This document shows positions 42,167-50,944 of a stretch of DNA of 62,583 bases, piece by piece (the stretch's first letter is position 1; every line of letters starts with the position of its first letter). This stretch comes from Oscillospiraceae bacterium. GTDB taxonomy: Bacteria > Bacillota > Clostridia > Oscillospirales > Oscillospiraceae. The translations under genes were made by a program, and so were the position numbers. A model generated the notes under the pieces. That model was not told the DNA's origin and did not search any database. It saw only the letters and a program-made list of their open reading frames with translations. Location: assembly GCA_022793095.1 (NCBI GenBank), contig JAAWCD010000068.1:1-62583 (forward strand), given 5' to 3'.

Positions 42167-44516
42167 AAGAGAGGGTGAGGACGAGGGCGGTGCGGTCGTC
42201 GCGGATGGAGGCGTGGGTCTGGCTCTGCTGCAAGAGCTGGAGGGCCAGCTCCTTGGGACTGCCGCCGGAGTAGACGGCCAGCGCACCTCGAACCCAGCTG
42301 TCATCCCGGCTGTCCGCCACCCCGTCGCTGATGAGCAGAACCAAATCCTCCGGTGACAAATGGAGGCGGCTCACGTCAGGCGCGGAACCGCCCGACGGGT
42401 CCAGACCCGCTGGCAGAGAGGAACCGGTGATCCGGCTCACCTGCCCCTTCTTCCGGATGTATGTGGGGGCCGCCCCCATCTTGTACACCTCCGCGTCACC
42501 GGAAAAGAGGTCCACCCGCAGCAGGTCAATGGTGGTGAAGCCCACGCTCTGGTCCCCCCGCAGGGCCAGCGCGCCGGACAGGGTCCGAAGGGCGGGCTCC
42601 GGATCCACACCCGCCCGAAGAAAGCCCTCCAGCAACCGGAGGGCCAGCTTGCTTTCCGACGCCGCTTCCTCACCGGCCCCCATGCCGTCGCAGAGAATCA
42701 GATAGACCCGCCCGTCCTCCGTCTTGAACCAAGTGCCCGCGTCTCCGCTGACCGTCTCCCCGTCTTTCCGCCGGGCCGCAATGCCCACCGTAGCCGCCAT
42801 GGGCGCGGCCTGAGTCAGGACCAGCTTCCAGCCGCGGCCCGTGAGGACCGGCGTTCCCGGACGCAGGGAAACGTTCAGCGCCCCTGCCAGCCGCTCCTGG
42901 GTTTCGGCGCGCTCAAAAGCGGACAGGTCCGGGCCCTCCAGCTCCACCCGAAGATGGCCGTGCTCATCGTAGTAGACGGAGCTCTCCGCGTCCACCCCCT
43001 GCCCCCGCAGGTGAGCGCGAAGCTTCTGCTCCAGCACCGGGTCCGGCGTCAGCTCCACCGACAGTTCCGCCGCCGCTGTGCTCAGAATGGTGGAAAGCTC
43101 CGCATACTGGCGGCAGACAGACCCCCTGGACTCCCGCAGCCGGGCGCTGTACTGCCGCCGGGCCAGCAGGGTGGTCAGCTCCGCGTTGGCGGCGGTGAGA
43201 AAGTCTGCGAAATGGAGGCAGCGGGAGGAAAAATGACTGGGAAAGTCCTTTGCCTCCCCCCTGCCCCGGTCCAGCATGGCGGGCAGAGCGTCATTCAGGG
43301 CGTTGAAGGTGGTGACGTAATCCCGCTGCCAACAGGCATCCCGCAGGGCACAGCCCCGGCAGATCCGGTCTGCCGTGCGGTCGAAGATAATAGCGGCATC
43401 GTTGTCGTTGGCGGTGTTTTGCAGCAGGCTGCTCCGGAGCTGCTCATAGAGGCTCCGGAAGGCTGCGGCCTGGGCGTCCAGCCGGTCCCGCACATAGCTG
43501 TAGGTCCGGCTTTTGGTGCCGGCAGGGGGACTGGCCCGCTGAAAGGCGTCCAGCCTCTGGAAAGCCGCCTCCGGCAGCAGCAGAAAGAGCACAGAGGCCA
43601 AAAATACCTCATATAGAATGGCGGTGGGAATACCCGCGCTCCAGGTCCAAAGCACCGCCGATCCGCTGCCCATCACGTAGGCCAGAGCTGCCATCAACCG
43701 GTTTTGCTTCCAGGCCACGCCGGTGAGGAGCCCGGCAAAGCCGTAGGCCATGGCGTATACCGGCGTTCCGATGCCCACCGACAGATCCATGGCCAGCCCG
43801 GCCGCCACGCCGGAGGCCGCGCCGGGCCCCACCCCCCACCGCCAGGCCAGGGCCATGACCGCCAGCGCCGCCAGCGCCCGCCCCAGGGAGATCCCCCAAA
43901 GGAGCTCCACGTGGGCCAGGGCAATGAGCAGGGTCACTCCGGCCAGCGCCAGAGAAATCCGCTGCCTGGGGTCCGGCCCCAGACCCTCCGCCGGGTCGGA
44001 CCAAAGGGAGAAGGCATACCGGTAAACAGCGGCGGACCCGCCGATTAGCAGCACCTCGGTGAGAAAGCAGATGACGCCGGAGGGGGTCCAGCCTGCCTCA
44101 GACAGGTAGACGAAGCCGGTAGCCGCACCCAGCAGGGCAGAAATCAGGGGCATGAACCAGCGGGAGGCGTAAATCCGCACATCGTAAAAGGCGAAGGCCA
44201 CGGAATAGATGAGAATGGCGGAGGCGGCGTAGCGCAGGCCCTGAACCAGGCCAAGGGTGGAGAGATAGCCCAGACAGACGCCGCACAGGGCGAAAAATCC
44301 GCCTGCCCCGGACCCGGAGGCGCCCACCAGCCCCAGCCCAAAAGGCGCGTAGCTCTCAAAAATCTGTGCGCCGGACAGCACCGCGCCCAAAAGGAACCGG
44401 ATGCCGCACTCCATTCCCTGAAGAAGGACCGGAGCCTTTAGGATAATTTGACCCCGTTCCAACAGCTCTGACCACACCCGGCCCACCTGCCGGCGGATGG
44501 CTTCTTTTGTACTCAT
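42165..44516 (-). CDS. spoIIE: Stage II sporulation protein E (PP2C phosphatase)
   Basis: The 783-residue protein has an N-terminal membrane domain of about ten helices (roughly residues 30-330), a central FtsZ-interacting/oligomerisation region (about 330-570), and a C-terminal PP2C-type phosphatase with LILCDGMGAGEEA and LLISDGVADSRDD, the metal-binding aspartates. It dephosphorylates SpoIIAA to switch on sigma-F in the forespore. I chose ATG 44516 behind AGAGAGGTGG; the frame extends upstream but without a start site. No clear 0A box was seen upstream. Confidence 0.93.
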   Translation of the reverse strand: MSTKEAIRRQVGRVWSELLERGQIILKAPVLLQGMECGIRFLLGAVLSGAQIFESYAPFGLGLVGASGSGAGGFFALCGVCLGYLSTLGLVQGLRYAASAILIYSVAFAFYDVRIYASRWFMPLISALLGAATGFVYLSEAGWTPSGVICFLTEVLLIGGSAAVYRYAFSLWSDPAEGLGPDPRQRISLALAGVTLLIALAHVELLWGISLGRALAALAVMALAWRWGVGPGAASGVAAGLAMDLSVGIGTPVYAMAYGFAGLLTGVAWKQNRLMAALAYVMGSGSAVLWTWSAGIPTAILYEVFLASVLFLLLPEAAFQRLDAFQRASPPAGTKSRTYSYVRDRLDAQAAAFRSLYEQLRSSLLQNTANDNDAAIIFDRTADRICRGCALRDACWQRDYVTTFNALNDALPAMLDRGRGEAKDFPSHFSSRCLHFADFLTAANAELTTLLARRQYSARLRESRGSVCRQYAELSTILSTAAAELSVELTPDPVLEQKLRAHLRGQGVDAESSVYYDEHGHLRVELEGPDLSAFERAETQERLAGALNVSLRPGTPVLTGRGWKLVLTQAAPMAATVGIAARRKDGETVSGDAGTWFKTEDGRVYLILCDGMGAGEEAASESKLALRLLEGFLRAGVDPEPALRTLSGALALRGDQSVGFTTIDLLRVDLFSGDAEVYKMGAAPTYIRKKGQVSRITGSSLPAGLDPSGGSAPDVSRLHLSPEDLVLLISDGVADSRDDSWVRGALAVYSGGSPKELALQLLQQSQTHASIRDDRTALVLTLS

Positions 44517-44624
44517 GAACTTGTCCACCTCTCTTGTGAGTTTATTCCAGAATAATCCATAGAGAGCTGGAAAGCAGTCGGGAAATAGAGGGCTGGAAAA
44601 CACTTTTTCTGCGGAAAAGGCAAA

Positions 44625-44680
44625 AAAATACGCTCTAACAGCCAAGTTAGAGCGTATTTTCCGCTTTCTTGAAAGAAAGC
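44625..44680. repeat. Perfect 15-bp hairpin plus degenerate dyad palindrome
   Basis: AAAATACGCTCTAAC/GTTAGAGCGTATTTT (loop AGCCAA) has A and T runs at both sides, so it could terminate in either direction. GCTTTCTTGAAAGAAAGC follows at 44663-44680. The remaining gap to 44976 holds no gene I can support; it contains CCCCGCACGGAC/GTCCGCGCGGGG near 44762-44795. Confidence 0.6.
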
Positions 44681-44976
44681 TTGGCATCGCCGCCGCAAAG
44701 TCCGCCCCGCTTGGAACAGCCTGACGGCGGTTCCTCGTGACGCTCCCTTGCTCCTCCTCTCCCCGCACGGACCACTTCGTTGAGTCCGCGCGGGGTCCCG
44801 CTGGCGGACTGCGGCGGTTCGTTTGGGAGCGTGGCGCCCTTGGAACGGACTGGGCGTCAAGCCTACACATAGGCGTAACAGCAGCATCCTTTGACGGACA
44901 ATTCACAATACTCATAGACGGTTCCACTGCCGTTTTTGACTTTATATGTGATCTCTGCGCCGCGGCTTTTTAACGT

Positions 44977-45504
44977 TCAGGAAAGGGAACGGGGAAGCCG
45001 GTCTGGGGGCATCATGTCTCCGAAGAAGGCGATCTTGGGCAGGGCGGCCAGCAGAAGCCCGCCCAGGATGTAGCAGGCCAGGAGCTCACCCAAAGCGACG
45101 GTGCCGGCGTTGTAGGCGAAGGCCATCGGGAAGCCTGGGCCGAACCCGGCCTCGAACCAGGCCAGCATCCCGCCCACAATGAGTCCGTTTGCGATGACCG
45201 GCGGCAGCGGGGCCAGCCACTTGTATTTCACCTTGGCGGTGCAGAGCGCGGCAATCAGGGTGGCGGCGGAGCCGCAGACCACGTCGATCGGGCCGTAGGG
45301 GCTGAGCAGATTGGCGATCAGACAGCCTACAAAAAGGCCCGGCGCGGTGCAGGGAAACAGGAAGGGCAGCACGCACAGGGCCTCGGAAAACCGGCATTGG
45401 ACCGGTCCGTAGGCCACGCCGAAGATTCCGGCAAAGTAGCTGAGCAGGGCGTAAAGGGCGGCCACCACCGCAGCCAGGGTCAGTTGACGGGTGTTCATTT
45501 TCAT
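44977..45504 (-). CDS. queT: QueT family queuosine-precursor transporter
   Basis: The 175-residue protein has five to six membrane helices and resembles QueT, the substrate-binding S component of ECF transporters for preQ1 or preQ0: QLTLAAVVAALYALLSYFAG, VQCRFSEALCVLPFLFP, ANLLSPYGPIDVVCGSAATLIAAL. The ECF energising genes are elsewhere. Together with queG it supports queuosine salvage. GGAGG lies 10 nt upstream of the ATG. Confidence 0.85.
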   Translation of the reverse strand: MKMNTRQLTLAAVVAALYALLSYFAGIFGVAYGPVQCRFSEALCVLPFLFPCTAPGLFVGCLIANLLSPYGPIDVVCGSAATLIAALCTAKVKYKWLAPLPPVIANGLIVGGMLAWFEAGFGPGFPMAFAYNAGTVALGELLACYILGGLLLAALPKIAFFGDMMPPDRLPRSLS

Positions 45505-45611
45505 GTTTGGGATACCTCCATTTTTTGTTTAGAGAACGGCTGGCGCCTTGTGCCGCCGAACGAACACGGCTTTGGCCGTGCTTGGACTGGGTGTGGAAAC
45601 CAGTCGGTGGT
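45505..45611 (-). promoter_or_regulatory. Structured queT leader, possible preQ1 riboswitch
   Basis: About 100 nt between the promoter and ATG. On the minus strand GACTGG/CCAGTC and CACGGC/GCCGTG form stems, then a C/G-rich segment and an A-rich stretch leading to the GGAGG site. preQ1 riboswitches commonly precede queT. I could not match a preQ1-I consensus. Confidence 0.35.
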
Positions 45612-45640
45612 ATTCTATCACGACTTCCGCCGGTTGTAAA
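45612..45640 (-). promoter_or_regulatory. Sigma-A promoter of queT
   Basis: On the minus strand: TTTACA, 17 nt, TAGAAT. Confidence 0.7.
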
Positions 45641-45665
45641 TGAAAATTTGCTCTGCTTCCGCCGG

Positions 45666-45694
45666 TTGCATTTTCCGCCTGTTTGCGGTAAAAT
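45666..45694 (+). promoter_or_regulatory. Sigma-A promoter of nadE
   Basis: TTGCAT, 17 nt, TAAAAT; divergent from the queT promoter 26 nt away. Confidence 0.75.
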
Positions 45695-45741
45695 CTAGGG
45701 AACGGCCGAACATTACGGAAAACCAAAGGAGGCGCTTTTCC

Positions 45742-47691
45742 TTGAAGGATGGATGGATTAAAGTTGCCGCCGGCACGCCCAAAATCCGGGTGGCCGGCTG
45801 CCGTTACAACGCGGAACAGATTTTTACCCTGATGCGGGAGGCCGCCAAGCAGGAGGTCCGGGTGCTGGCCTTGCCGGAGCTTTGCCTAACCGGCTACACC
45901 TGCGGGGACCTCTTTTTGCAGGACACCCTGCTGGACGGGGCGGAGGAGGGGCTGAAAACCATTCTGGAGGCCACCAAAAACCTGGATATGCTGACCGCTG
46001 TGGGCCTGCCTGTGCGGAACCGGTGGGACAACAAGCTGTATAACTGCGCCGCAGTGATACACAAGGGAGAAATTCTGCGGCTGATTCCGAAAACCTACCT
46101 GCCCAACTACGGCGAATTTTACGAGGAGCGTTGGTTCGCCTCCGGAAAAAATGTTGACGTCCTGGTGGATCTGGCTGGAGAAACCAACGTCCACCTGACG
46201 GACAGCGTCATCCTGGCATGTGAGACCATGCCCAATCTGGTGGTGGGGGTGGAGATTTGCGAGGACCTGTGGGCCCCTGAGCCCCCCTCCACCGCCCTGG
46301 CCCGGGCGGGAGCCACCCTGATTTTGAACCTCTCCGCCTCCAACGAGGTGGTGGGCAAGGCGGATTACCGCCGCCAGCTGGTGTGCGGACAGTCCGCCGG
46401 GCAGATCTGCGGCTACGTCTACGCCGGCGCGGGCGAGGGAGAATCCTCCACGGACCTGGTCTTCGGCGGGCACAATCTCATTGCGGAAAACGGCGCCCTG
46501 CTAGCCGAGCGGCGGTTTGCCTCCGGCCTGACCATCAGCGAAATCGACGTGGACAAACTGGTCTATGAGCGCCGCCGGATGAACACCTTTACACCGCCTG
46601 CCAGCACGCCCATGGAGAACGCCCACGCCACTGGCATCGGCCGGAGCTTCTTCTCCCTGGAGCCCTGCACCACCAGTCTGACCCGGTATATTTCGCCCTC
46701 GCCCTTCATCCCGGAGGACGACCGGGCACGGGCGGAGCGGTGTGAGGAAATTCTCCGCATCGCGGCCCTGGGGCTGAAGAAGCGGCTGGAGCACACGGGA
46801 GCGAAAACCGCTGTTGTGGGCCTGTCCGGCGGGCTGGACTCCACGCTGGCGGTGCTCATCACGGTGGTGGCCATGGGGATGCTGGGCCGTCCGGCCACGG
46901 ATATCATCGCGGTGACCATGCCCTGCTTCGGCACCACGGACCGGACCCGGGGCAACGCGGTGGAGCTGGCGGAGCGGCTGGGCTGCACCCTGCGGCGCAT
47001 TGACATCGGCCGGGCGGTGAAGGTCCACTTTGACGACATCGGCCAGTCCATGGACCGGCATGACGTGACCTTTGAGAACGGGCAGGCCCGGGAGCGGACC
47101 CAGGTGCTGATGGACATTGCCAACCAGGAGAACGGTCTGGTGGTGGGCACCGGCGATTTGAGTGAGCTGGCTCTGGGCTGGTGTACCTACAACGGGGACC
47201 ACATGAGCATGTACGCGGTGAATGCCTCCATTCCCAAGACGCTGGTGCGGCATCTGGTGTCCTTTGTGTGCGGAGACAAGCGGGAGGATGAGCCGGAGCT
47301 GTCGGCGGTGCTGGCGGACATTCTGGCCACGCCGGTGTCTCCAGAGCTGCTGCCCGCCATTGAGGGGAAGATCAGCCAGAAGACGGAGGAGCTGGTGGGT
47401 CCCTACGAGCTTCACGACTTCTATCTGTATTACGCCATTCGCTGGGGCTTCCCGCCCCGAAAGGTGCTGCGGCTGGCCGAGCAGGCGTTCGGACTCCGGT
47501 ACGGGCGGGAAGAACTGGTCAAGTGGCTGCGGAACTTCTACCGGCGGTTCTTCGGACAGCAGTTCAAGCGGTCCTGTCTGCCGGATGGACCCAAGGTGGG
47601 GTCCGTGGCCCTGTCACCCAGGGGAGACTGGCGAATGCCCTCCGACGCGGTGGCCGCGCTGTGGTTGGAGGAGCTATCTTCTTTTTCTTGA
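45742..47691 (+). CDS. nadE: Glutamine-dependent NAD+ synthetase
   Basis: The 649-residue protein fuses a nitrilase-type amidotransferase (Glu, Lys, Cys triad in ALPELCLTGYTCGD, PKTYLPNYGEFYE and GVEICEDLWAP) to an ATP-dependent synthetase domain (VVGLSGGLDSTLA). It converts deamido-NAD to NAD with glutamine as nitrogen source. The start is a TTG at 45742 behind AAAGGAGG; no ATG fits. The C-terminus SSFS and TGA look like a decayed dyad hairpin (CTTCTTTTTCTTGA). Confidence 0.93.
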   Translation: MKDGWIKVAAGTPKIRVAGCRYNAEQIFTLMREAAKQEVRVLALPELCLTGYTCGDLFLQDTLLDGAEEGLKTILEATKNLDMLTAVGLPVRNRWDNKLYNCAAVIHKGEILRLIPKTYLPNYGEFYEERWFASGKNVDVLVDLAGETNVHLTDSVILACETMPNLVVGVEICEDLWAPEPPSTALARAGATLILNLSASNEVVGKADYRRQLVCGQSAGQICGYVYAGAGEGESSTDLVFGGHNLIAENGALLAERRFASGLTISEIDVDKLVYERRRMNTFTPPASTPMENAHATGIGRSFFSLEPCTTSLTRYISPSPFIPEDDRARAERCEEILRIAALGLKKRLEHTGAKTAVVGLSGGLDSTLAVLITVVAMGMLGRPATDIIAVTMPCFGTTDRTRGNAVELAERLGCTLRRIDIGRAVKVHFDDIGQSMDRHDVTFENGQARERTQVLMDIANQENGLVVGTGDLSELALGWCTYNGDHMSMYAVNASIPKTLVRHLVSFVCGDKREDEPELSAVLADILATPVSPELLPAIEGKISQKTEELVGPYELHDFYLYYAIRWGFPPRKVLRLAEQAFGLRYGREELVKWLRNFYRRFFGQQFKRSCLPDGPKVGSVALSPRGDWRMPSDAVAALWLEELSSFS

Positions 47692-47727
47692 ACGATTGAA
47701 CGACACTTGATTTTGCGGAGCAAAAGC

Positions 47728-47810
47728 TTAGAGCCTATCCCGGAATTCGGCGTGCACAGATTGCGCCGTCAGCTTTTTCGTCAAGGGAAGCCAAAACCGC
47801 AGGCAATCCT
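47728..47810 (+). repeat. MITE-like element, 5' half only
   Basis: CTTAGAGCCTATCCCGGAAT, GTGCACAGATTGCGCC and AACCGCAGGCAATCC follow the order of the left half of the family. Sequence identity to the family stops where the SLH frame begins. Confidence 0.6.
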
Positions 47811-48559
47811 TTGTGGATGTTCCCGCTGACGCGTGGTATCGGAATGATGTGGCGGCAATCTATCAGACCGGGGGCTTCAACGGCACGACCAGCACCACCT
47901 TTGCCCCGGACAGCCTCCTGACCAACGGGCAGGCCATCGCCATCGCCGCCCGGCTCCATCAGTATGGCCACGAGGGCTGGATCACGCTGCAAAACGGTAC
48001 CGGCCAATGGTACAGCACCTATGTGGACTACGCGATTCCGGATGTCAAGGGCGGGGATGTTTTCTCGGAAAAGATCTATTCCTTTTATCGGGCAGGCATC
48101 CTCACCGGAGACGCGAAGGGCTATTTCAAGCCGGGGTCCTATATCAAGCGCGGCGAAATGGCGGCCATCCTCGCCCGGATGCCCGACCCTTCCAAACAGA
48201 AAACGGTCACCATGGCCGAAGCCACAGAATTTGGCGTTGATCTGCCCGCCTTTGGCCAGGCACCCGCTATCGCGGTACCCGAGGATTGGTTCCGCTCCGA
48301 GGCCCTCTCCGGCATGAACAATTGTCTGCCGTACGCGGAGTCCTGCTTCTATATCCTGCGCTATATGCTGTACGCAAAGGAGCATCATCCCGACAGCTAT
48401 CAGGGAATCCTGGAGAACGATGAGTTCCGTCTCGCGTTCTCCACCATCGACTCTCTCTACAGCAATCTCATCCAATCCTGCGGCTGTACTTATGACCAAT
48501 ATCTCACCGAAATGCAGAAGCCGGAGTATGTCCAGATGGCCGCGCTGCTCCAGTCATAG
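47811..48559 (+). pseudogene. SLH-domain protein fragment, 5' end lost
   Basis: The frame encodes most of an S-layer-homology pair (FVDVPADAWYRNDVAAIYQTG; GRNEMAAIL-type ending, here RGEMAAILARM) and about 120 further residues ending MAALLQS. No ATG, ribosome-binding site or signal peptide precedes it; the only possible start is a GTG within the first SLH motif. Upstream the frame stays open into the MITE-like half to 47732. SLH proteins are exported and need a signal peptide, so this is most likely a decapitated gene. Confidence 0.7.
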
Positions 48560-48560
48560 C

Positions 48561-48612
48561 CGCTTGAAGTTTTCTTTTGGTTCTTTTCTTTTTCAAAAGA
48601 AAAGAACAGAAA
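48561..48612 (+). repeat. Dyad repeat half-unit upstream of chrA
   Basis: CGCTTGAAGTTTTCTTTTGG then hairpin GTTCTTTTCTTTTTCAAAAG...; follows the SLH fragment stop. Confidence 0.75.
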
Positions 48613-48621
48613 GGAGTCTGT

Positions 48622-49227
48622 ATGCCCCTCTATCTTGACCTGTTTCTGACCTTTGCCCGGGTGGGCGTGTGTACCTTCGGCGGGGGCTACGCCATGCTTC
48701 CCATCCTCCAGCGGGAGGTGGTGGAGAAAAAGGGCTGGGCCACCGGCGAGGAGCTGACCGATTACTTCGCCATCGGCCAGTGCACCCCCGGCGTCATCGC
48801 GGTGAACACCGCCACCTTCGTGGGCTCCCAGCGGGCGGGGACCCTGGGCGGCGTCATCGCCACCCTGGGCCTGGTCTTCCCCTCGGTGGTCATTATCGGC
48901 CTCATCGCCGCCTTCCTTCGGGGCTTTGCCCATCTGGAGGTGGTGGGCCATGCCTTCGCCGGTGTCCGGACCTGCGTCTGCGTGCTTATTTTCAACAGCG
49001 TGCTCAAGCTGCGGAAAACCACGGTCATCGACACCCCAACCGCTGTCATTTTCATCAGCGTACTGCTTCTGACCATGCTCAGCGAATCCATCGCCGCCCT
49101 GGCGGGCCGCTTGGCCGGTCCGGCCCTGGCCCAGGCAGTGGGCTTCCTGCTCTCTCCGGCGGCCCTGGTGGTGCTGGCCGGCGTGTGCGGCGTGGGCATC
49201 AAACAGGCGGGAGGCGATCAAACATGA
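48622..49227 (+). CDS. chrA: Chromate transporter family protein (first of a pair)
   Basis: The 201-residue protein is a short-chain CHR protein with FARVGVCTFGGGYAMLPIL and GQCTPGVIAVNTATFVG, the conserved pair of motifs, and about six helices. Short CHR genes occur as pairs whose two products form one antiporter. Substrate (chromate/sulfate or another anion) is not readable. AAAGGAG precedes ATG 48622. Confidence 0.88.
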   Translation: MPLYLDLFLTFARVGVCTFGGGYAMLPILQREVVEKKGWATGEELTDYFAIGQCTPGVIAVNTATFVGSQRAGTLGGVIATLGLVFPSVVIIGLIAAFLRGFAHLEVVGHAFAGVRTCVCVLIFNSVLKLRKTTVIDTPTAVIFISVLLLTMLSESIAALAGRLAGPALAQAVGFLLSPAALVVLAGVCGVGIKQAGGDQT

Positions 49228-49787
49228 CAGCAATTCAGCTTTTTTTGGAATTCTTCCGGGCGGGACTCTTTGCCGTGGGCGGCGGACTGGCCACCATTCC
49301 CTTCCTGATGGATATCGGCGCCCGGACCGGCTGGTTCACCTCCGCCGAGCTGGCGGACATGATCGCCGTCTCCGAGTCCACCCCCGGCCCTATGGGGGTG
49401 AACATGGCCTCCTATGTGGGCTTCACCATACTCAGCGTGGGGGGCTGTGTGATCGCCACTTTGGGCCTGATTACTCCGTCTATCATCATCATTCTCATCA
49501 TCGCCCAGTTCCTTAAAAAGTTCCGGGAGAACCGGCTGGTCCAGGATGTGTTTTACGGCCTGCGGCCCGCCTCCACCGCCATGATTGCGGCGGCCGGGCT
49601 GGAGGTGATTCAGCTGGCCCTGCTGCGGACCGGGCTGTGGGGGCAGGGGGCGCCCATGGAGCTGTTCCGCTGGAAATGTATCCTGCTGGCCGCGGCTTTG
49701 CTGGTGTGCACCCGGGTCTGGACCAAGCTCCACCCCGTTGTCTGGATTGCCGCGGCGGCTGTGGCCGGGGTGGTGTTCCAGCTGTAA
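49224..49787 (+). CDS. chrA: Chromate transporter family protein (second of a pair)
   Basis: The 187-residue protein has the same motif pair (FFRAGLFAVGGGLATIPFL and SESTPGPMGVNMASYVG) as its upstream neighbour, with the opposite membrane orientation expected of the partner. The ATG overlaps the stop of the first gene by 4 nt, so both are made together. Confidence 0.88.
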   Translation: MTAIQLFLEFFRAGLFAVGGGLATIPFLMDIGARTGWFTSAELADMIAVSESTPGPMGVNMASYVGFTILSVGGCVIATLGLITPSIIIILIIAQFLKKFRENRLVQDVFYGLRPASTAMIAAAGLEVIQLALLRTGLWGQGAPMELFRWKCILLAAALLVCTRVWTKLHPVVWIAAAAVAGVVFQL

Positions 49788-49868
49788 CAGACGATCTGTA
49801 AAGAAGAGGCACGGCGAAGGCAAGCCCCCGCTGTGCCAAAACCGCCGCGTTTGAAAGGGGGATTCCCA

Positions 49869-50717
49869 ATGAAGCGTTTTGCCCGAATGATCCTGCTGCT
49901 CTGTGTCGCGGCTGCTCTGTTGGCCGGAACGGCCCTTGCCGATTCCGGCCCTAAGCCTCAGCTCATTGTCAAGGTGGTCAACGGCCCGCCAGAGCCCTAT
50001 TACCTGGATTTGCTGGAGGAGGGCGAAGGAGACAACGGCCTGCGCCAGGAGGAGCTGGACGCCCTGGACCAGGGGATGCTGTCCAGCCTTCTGGGGGCGG
50101 TGCCGGAGGGCTGGCGGGCCTGCGTGACCCAGGGAACAGGCGTGCCCATTTTCGGCAAGCTGACCGGTCAGAACGGCGTCCACACCTTCCGCTATTTCGG
50201 CGTTCCAAGCACTTACCGGGTGCTGATTGTCACCCAGTCGGGGGAGGTCTGGACCTCGGAGCTTCTTCAGCGGAAGGCGCTGCAATCCTCCGTAACCGTG
50301 GACTGGGCGGTGAAAACCGCTAAAACGCCGCCGGTCTGGGTGGGGTATGCGCTGCAATTTCTGTCCACGCTGCTGCCCACTTTGGTCCTTGAGGGGATGG
50401 TACTGCTCCTGTTCCGGTTTGGCTGGAAGGAGAACTGGAAGCCTTTTTTGGCGGTCAATCTGGTGACCCAGGGGGCGTTGTCCGTCTTTTTGACGGTAAA
50501 CAGCATCCAAAACGGCGTGGGATGGTGGTACCTCATCCTGTTTATCCCGGCGGAGCTTGTGATCGCCCTTGCGGAAGCGGGTTTGTACACAAAAATGCTC
50601 AAGGGGCAGTCCAAGGGCCGGGCCTTTGCCTACGGACTGGCCGCGAACGCGGTCTCCGCAGCGGCGGGCTGGGTCTTGCTGGAACCTATCTGGAAGTGGA
50701 TTGTGTCAATCTCCTGA
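49869..50717 (+). CDS. Membrane protein with signal peptide, unknown function
   Basis: The 282-residue protein has a signal peptide (FARMILLLCVAAALLAGTALA), an outside domain (about 25-155) that binds nothing I recognise, and four membrane helices (LQFLSTLLPTLVLEGMVLLL; FLAVNLVTQGALSVFL; YLILFIPAELVIALAEAG; the last near VSAAAGWVLLEPI). ATG 49869 follows AAAGGGGG. It stands alone with a strong terminator. No family call. Confidence 0.6.
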   Translation: MKRFARMILLLCVAAALLAGTALADSGPKPQLIVKVVNGPPEPYYLDLLEEGEGDNGLRQEELDALDQGMLSSLLGAVPEGWRACVTQGTGVPIFGKLTGQNGVHTFRYFGVPSTYRVLIVTQSGEVWTSELLQRKALQSSVTVDWAVKTAKTPPVWVGYALQFLSTLLPTLVLEGMVLLLFRFGWKENWKPFLAVNLVTQGALSVFLTVNSIQNGVGWWYLILFIPAELVIALAEAGLYTKMLKGQSKGRAFAYGLAANAVSAAAGWVLLEPIWKWIVSIS

Positions 50718-50722
50718 AGAAA

Positions 50723-50756
50723 CGGAACGCCCCGGTCTTACGACCGGGGCGTTCCG
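50723..50756. terminator. Strong terminator-like hairpin
   Basis: CGGAACGCCCCGGTC pairs perfectly with GACCGGGGCGTTCCG across TTAC. The T content afterwards is modest. Confidence 0.8.
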
Positions 50757-50812
50757 CTGTGTTGTGTGTTTGGTTTTAGAGAGGGATTGATAAAAGAGAG
50801 GGAGGTATTTGT

Positions 50813-50872
50813 ATGTTGCTTTGGTTTCCTGACCTGAATATAAATTACACGATAAATGCGGCCAAATCATGA
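50813..50872 (+). CDS. Possible 19-codon micro-ORF
   Basis: An ATG with a good AGAGGGAGG site (7 nt upstream) opens a 19-residue frame (MLLWFPDLNINYT...). It sits between the terminator and the convergent MATE gene. I found no clear promoter. It may be chance. Confidence 0.2.
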   Translation: MLLWFPDLNINYTINAAKS

Positions 50873-50944
50873 CGGCGATATGAACATTCTGTAAACCCTT
50901 GTTTTTCTCCGCCTATGGGGAACGAATTGCCCCGAGGCAATCCG

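Noticed and set aside
44737-44973. 78-codon plus-strand frame between spoIIE and queT
   Set aside because: No ribosome-binding site, and it crosses unrelated hairpin DNA. Only the last third looks protein-like, and the minus strand reads equally well there.
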